From assembly GCA_949128115.1 (NCBI GenBank), contig OX421961.1, positions 105,260,363 to 105,324,362 on the forward strand: 64,000 bases of DNA, written 5' to 3'. The notes beneath the pieces were generated by a model, which was given only the letters and a program-made list of their open reading frames with translations, was not told the DNA's origin and made no database searches. Below, one piece after another: positions 47,301 through 59,300 of the stretch. Within the stretch, counting starts at the first letter, position 1, and each line of letters opens with the position of its first letter. Source of the stretch: Anaspis maculata. Taxonomy: Eukaryota; Arthropoda; Insecta; Coleoptera; Scraptiidae. The translations under genes were made by a program, and so were the position numbers.

Positions 47301-50300
47301 TTAGTTTGAACACCCTGTAATCTGTACCTATATCTTCAAAAAGGTCATAGGGTCTGATGGTTGCGACAAGAGGAACAAACACTTTGCGCGAATCTAGGAA
47401 TAATTCAAGAGACTAAAAGTGATATGCGTGTATATATGCCGATCACGTTTTAAATTCAGCAGAATTAAAAACGCGGTTGGCCATGTTGCCTAGAGTGTAA
47501 CGGACGCTCTTAGACCAAGTTGCGCGAAAACGGGCTGAGCTCAAAGAGGTTAGAAAATTTTGACAAGAAATGCCAGATCTGGCGTCTCCTTGCATCGTAT
47601 CCGCTGCCCTGTTGCCTTGGCCGTTGTTTGTCATGATGTCAGGTGAGTGTCATAGTTGTTTACATTCCTGGGAAAATTTCATTCAAGTGTTCTGCCCCCG
47701 GTTCTACCATTGCTATATTCATGGTTTTGCCTGTACATTTATAAGGTAAGTACGAGTAGCACTCTTGTCTGAGTACTTAGGTGCTTGTAAATTTTTTCTT
47801 TCATTCAAAGTTGACTTCAGATGCAAATGACCAAGGGGTGAATCCTCGGGTGATTTACTGGGACATCAGAACGTTCAACGGATTGTGATGGATTGCCACG
47901 GGATTACCACGGGATTTCCACCGGATACGATTTCTTCAAATTAAATGGATGGCCACGGGATTCCAGTGAATTTCCACAAATTACCAACAGTTTGGGGCCA
48001 CGCCTGAATCACCACCAGAGAAAGGCGCTCTTGCTTTGCGGTGCTTATCATCACCTGAGGTCTCCACGCTATAAGGTTATTTATTAACGTTACATAGACC
48101 AATGGCAGATAGAGGACTTCAATTTTGTTTAGATTTACCAGCAATATTCCTCTGTTAAAACTTGTCATAAGAATTACTGGGTAAATCAAAGTCCAGGGCC
48201 GCAGATTCGGAAAAATGTATCCCTGTGTTATTTGGTCAAATTTACATTTTTGGGAATACTGTTATCGGGTTCGAGCCATATTGAGGCAAATTTGATGGTT
48301 GACCCGCGATGTGGCTCGATTCTTTCTTGAAAAAAGTTGGCTTCTGTAATTTTAGCTTTTTAGGCCAGCCCTTCTGTCAACAGAGACAAGCCATGAAATG
48401 AATTTGAACCAATTCAATCGAACAGCGAGTAGATTATGACCAGTCAAAAATGAAAACTTGATCCAAAGTTTTACCTTGTATTTTTTTGTCAAAACTGAAA
48501 ACGAACTTTTTGGACAAATAACACAGATGTGCAAAATAAAAACCCGCCAATTCTGTGATTTTTCACTATGATATTTCTGCACAAAAAATTAATATGTATC
48601 ACGATTTTCCAACAGAATTTTGTCATCTTTCAGAAATGAGGATTGAATCCGAACTCTCGGAAGATAGAGACTAGAACCATTCATCTGAACAACAGAGGAG
48701 CAGATCGTCACCTCAATGTCAGCTTTGATGGCTGGACTTCATCTGCAGCACAATCCCACTCCCAAGTACCTGGGTGTGACCTTCGACCAAACATTGTCCT
48801 TCAAGCTCAACTTGGAGAAACTCAGTGCCAAGACGAAGACACGAATGAACCTGGTTCAGAGACTTGCGAGAACTACATGGAGTGTCGACGCCACTACTCT
48901 TCGGATATCCACCTTTGTCTTGGTCTAGTCGACACTGTCGACAGCGGAATACTGCGCTCCTGTTTGGATGAATAGCACACACACACACAACATCATTGAC
49001 GTCATTCTTAACCAAGCATTGAGAATCATTGCTGGAGTTGTCAAATCTACCCAGACTTTCTGGCTGCCAATTTTGAACATCGCAGCCATGTGGAACTGAG
49101 AACCAGACCATGAACCACATCGTCGCGGAGTAGGTGTCCGCGGACAATGGCTATCAAAAACTGCATCTGAGCTAGACCTGTAGTTCCTCAACTTCTCCAT
49201 CGGCAACTTCGCACTCGCCCACTTGCTGCATCTACTCTACCCTCTGTTTCCTAAGATGGCCACTGATATCAGCCTCGCTGACATCTTTTCCTTTTTTTTT
49301 TGCATTAAAGCTACGTCGAACAGTTTCTCTGTGCTTTGCCTATAGATCTTCAAGCGAATGCTGTAGCTGAAGTTAATTCATCTCACAGGTTTTCAAGAAT
49401 TGTTGTATATTGTATATATTTAGTTATAGTATCAATGTATCTTAAGTACCTACATATAGTGATACTAGTTACTATTGCACTATATAAGTTGATTTACGTT
49501 GTCACTAAAATTAGATCCTTAGTACAGGCATAGCAATAATTTCAGAAAAATTGTGAAATTTTCGATTATTACCTTCGAAAGCTTGTAAAATCTATCACCT
49601 AGTGTTAAATTTGAAGGGCACAGATTAATTTTAGATATCAGCTATTGACCTTTATTTTTGACCAAAAATTAGAACAGTTTCCTCAACGTGATTTATTATT
49701 TTATTTGAAAAAACATTTCACCACCAGTCGCCCATTTGAACTGGCGAAAATCTACCAAAATCAAGACGCCTTGAACGTTAGTACAATCTTGCAACAGCGC
49801 TGTACTTGATTGACAATACAAATTCAAGGTCATCTAGGGAAAAACTGATCCAACATTACAAATTTGAGCATCCCCAATTATCGCAGAATTGCCAACTTGG
49901 CGTAAGAAAATTACCGTTCTAGTGCTGAATTTAAAAGCTGATCGGCATATAGTTGAGTGCAAATAAGAAAAGCTCACAATGTAAAAGGTCTGCAAACAAT
50001 TAACGGGGATTAATGTTTGCGCGTTCCCACTGAAAACGTGCAATTTTAAAATTAAATGAAAATCAGCGTAACGCATGATGTATTAACTGTAGACTTATAG
50101 AAGTTGTAGACACACAGATATAATGGGCATGAGAACAGGAAAATGTCGCCATCGTTATAAATTATTATTATTGGATTCCTGGCGTAATTCAAGATGAGAA
50201 CTGTTCTCTGGAGTAGTACATGCACACACAATCACAGAGAGGCAACTTTGTAATTAGATTCGAAGATAATTTTTGAAATTTGTCGCTATTCACTTTAACG

Positions 50301-53300
50301 TACCAATTATTTCCCCCCAGTGCTGTAGAATTTCACTCGTGGAAATATCGAATAAGGGATTTTGATTTAAAAGCGTCGCTGCGTGTACAAATTCAATGAA
50401 TTTTCATTGAATTTTTGTATCTTTTTACCCTTTTAGTGATATGTTTATAGTTCCAAGAATTATTATTGAAAAACAAAGAGTGCAACAGACAGCATCAGGG
50501 TAGTAAATAACCACTTCTCGCTCTATGTTAAGCGATTATAGAGTATCTTTTCTGAGATTGTCTAGTCGTTGCACAATTTCTTATGCGTACAATCTTTGGA
50601 ACAATCTGCCAAAATAGTGTCAAAAAACAATGAACTTGGTTGTTTAATTGGCAGATTGTTCCAAAATAGTGTCAAAAAAACCAACGAACTTGATTGTTTA
50701 GGTGACAGAATGTTCCAAAACCACTAATTGTGTAGTGTAATACACAGCTAGAGAATGAAGTAGTGCTAGAGAAAGAATAGCACAAACAAATCTGATACCG
50801 ATCGTATATTAACTGAAAGGTACTGTTACGAGCGGCGATCCTGTGCATACTGGTAAGCACGCGATCTTTCTGGACTCTTCCACAGCCACAGTGTACAAAT
50901 GCGCGGAACTCTGGACATTTCTAGAGTATACTCGAAATACATGGAAACTCCAACGCTCGATCGAGACACATCTATTCATTTTGGCGGAGGCGCTGGTTCT
51001 AGAGCACGGCAGAATTATACGGGTAATGTGTGTGATTATTCAGGAGTGGTCTAGAAACCGCATATGCCGGGCCACTATGGAAATTGCTGGAAGGTGATAT
51101 AAAGTTCGGGAACGCGAATCGGAGGCATATAAAAGCACCGTCCAACAGTGCGACAGTCAGTTATGAATTGGAATGCGGAGTGGTAACGAGCGGATAGAAG
51201 CGAAGTACCTGCGAATTTCCAAGTAGATAATTGTTGGCGTGTATTTATTGTAGTACGCAGAAATAAACAGTGTGTGTTTTAAAACGATCGTCTCGATTAT
51301 ATTTGAACCCGTGAAATACGTAACAGTACCTATAAAATAGTGGTAGAGATCATGGCAATGAAAATGCCGTCAGATGGATAAATAACGTAAACAAGACATG
51401 TCCGTAATGGTCAAGCCCCGCCAAAAACACTGATGCCCTATGCTGATTTCAACTGTCTAGAGGTTCAAACTTTTGAACCTCCTGGGAATTGGTACTTGAA
51501 CAAGATAGAAATTAAGGGCAAGCCTATATCTGTCGATGATATGAAAATGAGACCGCTGAGCATGTGTCGTCTTTTTGAAAGGGCTAAGGTTCCTACAAAC
51601 TGAAAAGGACGAAGGAGCTTTTTAATTTTTTTTGACATTATCTACCTTGAATATTGAGATTTTAGCTAGACGAGTATATCGTGGGCGTCAAATTAGAAGG
51701 GCGTGATGCTGAAGCTATAAACAAGTGCCAAAATCTTTACGGGTGCGATTGTCTTTAGCGCATTTTCCAAATACAAATCAGTAACAAGGTACCTACAGTA
51801 AAGTGCTTTGGAGACAAGTTTGAAAAAATAGGTGTAACTTAATGAACCTAACTAAGAAAATAAGGAAGTGAAGCAAATTCCTGCTACGATGCTTTTGGGT
51901 GAGACAACTAGCGAGGAGGTTAGATCTAGCGATTAAGGCTGACAATAGAACAGTGTGACCCTAGCCCTAATTTCAATTTGTAGAATCTTCTGCGTTAAAG
52001 GTTAAGGTCGCAACAGCGAACCGTCAGTCAAACCCACCGACGCATCAGCTATTTGGGTCAAACTCGTGAGACTCTATAAAAGGCACCTGCTCACCTATAA
52101 AAAAAGTGTGACATTTCTATAGAGTGCCAATCGTCACACCCGCCGCATCATCTTCAGCTCGTTCACGACTCCTCTTCTATTATTGTTGCGTTTGCCCGAA
52201 GAACTTACATAATGGAGATGCCATTGTACGCGCAGTGCAGTGTGCCGATGGTGATGTCCGTAACAGTTACGTGAGATGATCGGATGTGGGTCAAGATAGT
52301 TAAGCCCTCGGGCAAGATGAGAGGAAATATGTTAATAGAGCCACTGCACATTGGCCAGCGACGACGAGTACGCCGACCGACCTACAACCGCACATCGCAC
52401 CAACCGTTCTCTCCTTAACCCATCCGATGTGCTGACCTCCACATTCCTCAAATTATTATTTGCAAACATCGCACAAAACCCATCATTGTTGCTCGCAGAT
52501 CCAACATCGGAGACAATAGACGATGAGAATGTTGAATCGATTACAGGAATTGCGAAATCGAGCAAAGTTATTGGGGACGGGTAGGTACTCGAATTCGAAA
52601 GGCTGTCAAGTAGAGCCTAGATTTGGTTTCGAAACTGTAATAGCTCCGCGATTACTCATGCAGGTATCTTAATGGACTGTTGAAGGTTGAAGGTCTCTTT
52701 GAAATTTTGGAAATTTGAGCTGAGTCTTCTGCTAGTGAACTGATGGTAGCTGCTTACGTTTAGATCCAGTTATCGTGGAAGTAGCGCACTTATTGATTCC
52801 TGCTTCAGAAGCGTTCCTCAACCCCCACACAGCCACAATCGTCGATCATTTTGCATTAATTGCTGAATCAATTGCTGCAAACTAATTCGGTCCTGTGTTC
52901 ACAACCAATCACAAGAGCTTTGCTACAAGGAATTACCCTCGGAATTACCTAAACATCAGTTGTTATAAATCGCAGATCTGATGAGTGTTTCTCTAGTTAT
53001 GGTTATTAATGGCACGGTTGCTTTTATGGGCTATAGAGAATTTCACAGAAAAAACGACATAATGCGTCTCATGACACTTTAATCATCTCTCGACGAGCGC
53101 AAAAACCACTCCTCTGGCCCATGGGAAGTTCTTGTCGTCTTACTTTTTCCACACAATCATCTTCGGTCGTGGCTGATTATGATTAACTTGACCCACAAAA
53201 CTTATCGATCAATCTTTGAACAGGTTCATGTACTTACGGAAATCTGCCTCCTTAACTGTACCTACCACATGACTCTGGGTTTTGATCGTCAAAACAACGG

Positions 53301-56300
53301 CCAATTAAAGGGGCCGTTCAGGTTAATTTTATACCTCTGCTCCGATCCGTGATTATCTAAAACTGTAATCTCAATTTATTACGCAACAATGGCACAGCAG
53401 CCAGCATGAATAAAAGTACCGCACATTTCCTGCCTCTATTACCGACGTGCATGCAACAGGAGGAGCAAGCGCAATATTAATTTGTGCAATTTCTGTTCTT
53501 CTTTTGCAGCACCGATGCTGTGATGCCAATGATTCCATTAGGTCTGAAGGAAACGAAAGAGATGGATTTCCGGGAGCCGTTCAAGGACTTCATCCTCGAG
53601 CACTACAGCGAGGACGCTAACCAATATGAAGATGCCATAGCCGACTTCATGGATACCAGGCAAGCCATAAGAACACCACTGAGAGACATCACCGGGATCT
53701 CCCTGCTTTTTCGCTACTTCAATCAACTGTATTTCGTGGAGAGGAGGTTCTTTCCGCCCGACAGATCTCTGGGGATATACTTCGAATGGTTCGATTCGTT
53801 AACTGGTAAGGCTTCTCAATTCAATACTTGAAGGTTTTCTTATTATGAAGAAAAGCTCACTCAATAAGCATTTTGCTTGGAGTTTCAATAATGTAGGAAT
53901 ACATAGGTACCGGCTGCAGCGGGAGAGATTTTCTCTCCCCTGATGCTCAAAGTACTTTTTTTCTGGAAGTACTTTGTCATAGCTTGGGTGACTTGAACAC
54001 ACCTCTGAGCTCTCTTCCGTAGTACAAGATAAACTACTTCTGCTGCGAATGGAATTTGAGAAATGAGAAATGCCGTGCTGGTCGCATCTACATTTGCGTA
54101 CACGTACACCTCGTACACATTGAGAACCATTTCTATTTTTTGTTCTCGGAGCGTTGAAAATTTGCATTTCGCTGCTGGAGGCGAATCTGCTTTATCACAG
54201 GCCTCGAAAACACCTCATGCTGCGCTGCTGCTCATTGGTGTGAAAACCGAGTTGTATTCGGGTCGCTCGGAGGAAGCACGAGTTGCTTTCGACTCCTTGC
54301 GCACTTGTTCGGTAAAGTTCGCTCTGTCGTGCTATAGCGACACGTAGTGCGGTTCTCCATTTTCAAACTATTCCCTCGTTTTGAAAGTTCAGTAACTGCA
54401 TATAATTTGTAACGAGTGATCAAATAAATTTCTCCTTAAGTCGCCTATGATTCTTGAAAATCTGGCGGAAAAACGTAGCTAGCAAGGAAACCGAGGCCTA
54501 CTTTGAGGAGAAATTTATTCGATCACTCTTTATATACACTTCATAGTGATGGTGTTCTGATACCAGGCATTAGTCACTCTCAATTATTTTGAACCACGAG
54601 TATAGGTAATTAGAGTTGACGGCACACCACAGGGACCTGTGGGCGGAGCCTAACTGCGCGAACTGAGCTCATTTAGTGGTGCACCTAGATTTTCAGTGGG
54701 ATTTTAGGTTCACCTGTGACCTGGTAATGGTCCATCGCTCCAGCTGACGGTGTTGCTTCCCCTATTTCAACACACGGACTCGTCCAAAACGATTTTTGTT
54801 TTTATGTTAAGCCCCGCCCACAGGAGTTCCTGTGGTGTGCCGTCAACTCTACTGTTTTGAAGATACATTCCTATATTCACATAAATCATCAATATCTCAA
54901 TCACTCATAATAATGAACGAATGCCTTATAGGTAGAGGGTGATAAAAATGCGTGCAGTCTTCTGTTTTATTTTTTGTCCCATTTTAGAAGATTTAAAATT
55001 ACCCCGTAAGTGGCGTAAGTACATAACTATATATGGATGTACTTTATCCTGTAGCCTATGGTATCCGTAACTCATAATACATAGTAGAACTTTTTTCTCT
55101 ACCTTACGTGATTAAAGAGATAAGTATGAATTTTTGTGGATGAAAAAACATTTGAAATTAGATACTTTATATAATTATTTTTTTACTCCGAAGATTGATC
55201 CCCCTCTAACCCTTAATACTGCCGTAACACGTCTGGGCATGCTGCTGATCAAATTGTTGATCAGACCTTGAGGAATGTTCTTTCCGAGGTTCTTCCTCCC
55301 TCCTATGATCATATTCCTGTTTCGCTGGAGTAACTTTTTCCTAAAATACGATTACCTATACAGGGTGTACGGATGGCGAACAATAGAACGGAAACACTTG
55401 TCAAACTTGTCCATTTAAGAATTTGAAAACTTCCTGCGTCAAGATAAAAAGAGCAAGAAATTGCACGCCTTCCTTATCACCCTCTATAAGGAATTTCTTT
55501 GCTATGGATGATTTAAATATCGATGGCTCATGAAAATAGAAAAATTAATATTCAAAATAGTGCAAGCTGTTTCAAGATTCGATCATTTTCAAAAATTCCA
55601 CGGTCATTTCAAAAAAAGCCATTTAAAATAGTGAGCAGTTTAAACTGTTCAAAGTTGAAGTGAGACATCAAAATTCTGTCCATGATGATGGATGAATTCC
55701 TTCATGCTTCAGCAATGCGGTTACTGGATGACTTTTCCACTGGATAATTTAACAATGTGTACATTTTTTTCATTGATGACTCCGACCAGTTTGGATATGA
55801 AGCATATTGCATTGTATCATTGTAAAGGTTTTTATTACGATAAAAACCGAGATAAAAACTGTATCTAATAAAATAAATTTCATTAGGTGCAGTCTGCAAT
55901 GGTCGCAATATGAAAGTTGCTTGTCGCAATCAGGCAATAATTCCACTTCCAACTCTTAGGAATAGGATAAGCTCCGATATTGTCATGTTGTTTGCTACCG
56001 CGACTTGCTTTTTGCATCCATTGTAGACTACTTATTCATTACCCTAGATTTATTATAATGCACCTTTGAAACTTTATTATTACAAGTAGGTAGACGCATG
56101 TACCTACCCTAGAGTTGAATATTTTATCAATGAAAGTTCTGTGAGTATAAACATCTATACTTATTCACTTTATTGGCTCCATCTCATGTCCCCTATCTTC
56201 TGAAACTTGATTTGTCTATGTACGTACGTATAACAATACACTTGTAATATCCTAAACATTCTACTGATGGGATCTTATGCTTAATAGCCCAGGCGCCAGG

Positions 56301-59300
56301 GAGCAAAAATCAGCTCAATAAGGAAATAATTGTTTCCTGGCTGGAAACTAGCTTAAAACGATCTGTGTAGCTTAGATTTCGACATACTAATTTCCCCCCT
56401 TTCGGACATGTCGGTGTCATGTCGCCATCATCAACAAGAAGTGCACCAGCGTGGTTTTTGCCAAATATCTTGATTTTGGGCCATCTGACAGCAAAAGATG
56501 TAAGAAGTCATTTTGAAACCAATGAAATTCCCTACGGAATAGTTTTCAAATGACCTCTCTGCGACCTATGGTTTTTGAGATAGAGCTTCTGGAAGCGAGA
56601 GGCATTGTCGTAAAAGCTCCATGGCCACTTGACTCGAAAAACTAAAATGTCGATGTGACAAAAAAATTTCAAAATGAGATTTCTCGAGTATCCTTCATGC
56701 TATAGTTGCGGTGATTGTCTTTAACTCTTTCTCTTGAACCGTTGATTACGAATATAGAAAAGTCGAAAACGTCACATTGTACACATACAGGGTGTACTGA
56801 GGGAATCAAATCAGATCAGAGAAATTTTACATATTTCTTCGATTTAGCCTATATGCGACACTCTAAGCACCTAACACGAGTCCAATATCAATATGGATTT
56901 GCTCTATAAGCTTCATTTAATACAATAAAGAAGTGGTCAGCTCACATCTTTACTGTAAAATGTTTTGAAGGCCCTCTGAAATCATCAAAATAGTAAAAAT
57001 TTACAGTACCAAGGAATGTATATAACAGTATATTATATACCAAGGGACCAAAGTGAATTTTTAATTTGGGGATTTGGACCCAAAGGGCCCTCGAGCAACA
57101 AACTCCACCCAAAGGATCAAAAATTCACTTTGGTTCTTTGGTATATAATATACTGTTACATACATTTCTTGCTACTGTAAATTTTGATGATTTCAGAGGG
57201 CCTTCAAAACATTTTACAGGAAGGCTGTGAGCTGACCACTTCTTAAGTGTATCAAGTGAAGCTTACAGAGCAATGCATATTGATATTGGACTCGTGATAA
57301 GTGCTTAGAGTTTCGCATGGGCTAAATCGATGAAATATGTCAAATTTCTCTGTTCTGATTTGATTCCCGTAGTACACCCTGTATATGTACGATGTGACGT
57401 TTTTGACTTTTCAATATTCGTAATCTACGGTTCAAGAGGAAGAGTTTAAGACTATCACCGCAACTATAGCGTGAAGAGTTCTCGAGTAATCTCATTTTGA
57501 ATTTTTTTTGTCACATCGACATTTTAGTTTTTCGAGTCAAGTGGCCATGGAGCTTTTACGACAATGCCTCTCGCTTCCAGAAGCTCTATCTCAAAGACCA
57601 TAGGTCGCAGAAAATTGATTGAATGACCAAACTGTAGGGAATTTCATAGGCTTCAAAATGACTCCTTACATCTTTTGCTGTCAGATGACCCAAAATTAAG
57701 ATATTCGGCAAAAACTACGCTGGTGCACTTCTTGTTGATGATGGCGACATGACGCCGACATTTCCGGAAGGGGGGAAACTAGTATGTCAAAACCTAAGCT
57801 ACACAGATCGTTTTAAGCTAGTTTCCAGCCAGGAAACAATTATTTCCTTATTGTTTTCCCTGGAGCCTGGGCTATAAATCCGATATCCTAGTATCCACGA
57901 CAACTCAGTTCACAGTCCTTGAAAATAACTCACCAGAAGGATCACTTTTCCTTCTTGTATAGCACTACTAACTAGTAGCTGCACCTCACCTTTATTTCTA
58001 ATACCTACCTTATATCCGCCTCATTTTCTTACAAATAGTTTATATGAATAGTAAACAAGTAGGACTCGTTTATAATGATTAAGTGAAAATTGTGATTATA
58101 GGTGTGCCATCTTGTCAAAGAACTGTAGCTTTCGAAAAAGCCTGCGTGCTGTTCAACATGGGTGCTGTGTATACGCAAATAGGAACTAAGCAAGACCGGT
58201 CCACGGCCAAAGGCCTCGACTCCGCCGTGGACAGTTTCTTGCGAGCCGCCGGGACGTTTCGCTACATCCACGAGAACTTCACCAACGCACCCTCCATGGA
58301 TCTGGGCCCGCACATGCTGGAGATGCTCGTCCAGCTGATGCTGGCCCAAGCCAGGGAGTGCCTCTTGGACAAGCTCGAGCTCCAATCCAAAGACAACCGT
58401 TCGATAGACATCTGCCTGGACCTGGCGCAGGAAGCCGCCCAACTGGCCGACTGCTACAGCCAAGTCTACCAGCTTACCACGAACGAATCGGTCCACGACT
58501 ACGTACCGTACAGTTGGACCTCGCTGGTGCAAGTCAAGCGTGAGTACTACACTGGCATGGCTCATTACCACGTGGCTTCCGGCGTGCTGCACAAGGATGC
58601 CGGCAAGATGTCGGCGGCGACCAAGGACACGCTGCAGTTCCTGCACGCGGAGATTGAATCGACGCAGTTGGACATCAGGCTGCCCAAAGACGATTCCGAA
58701 AGGAGGTTGTTGGGTAAGAGAAAACGTGATATGCGACGTGGCGTGCTGAATTCCATTTTACCGCTGAATTTGTTGCAGGTAGAGCTCATCTGAGAGAGGC
58801 GCTGGTGCTGCACGAAGAGTGCCAGAGGCTGCATCGCATGTGCAGGGAACTGCGAGGTAAACATGCCCTTTCGGCTGTTCTGCGGAACGCGCACAAAATG
58901 GCACTGCAAGCTTACACGAGCAACGAGAACGAGGACGATTTTAGCGATCTTTTAGATCCACCTCAAGTTCAAGGTAATAATATTACATACTGCTACGTAT
59001 TTCACGTACGGGTTCGATTATAATTGAGACGATCGTTTTAAAACACACACTGTTCATTACTGTTTACTACACTACAATAAATACACGCCAACAACAATTA
59101 TTTACGCTTGGGAATATTCGATCACATCCAGTTCATAACTAATAACTGTCTAGTCGAGGACGGTGCTCAACATATGCCTCCAATTAATGTTCCCGAACTT
59201 TGCATCGTCCTCCAGCAAATTCAACAGTGGCCTGGCATATGGTTTCTAGACGACTCCCGAATAATCGCACACCTTTCGCATGCTTCCCGTGTGTTCTGGT

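Noticed and set aside
52339..52584. Constitutive rhophilin exon
   Set aside because: The HR1 exon (phase 2) joins the BRO1 exon at 53510 perfectly; adding this segment is not needed and its splice sites are weak.
58029..58646. 205-codon minus-strand protein
   Set aside because: It is the mirror of the GC-rich rhophilin exon at 58102-58713; no motif, and the + strand reading is conserved.
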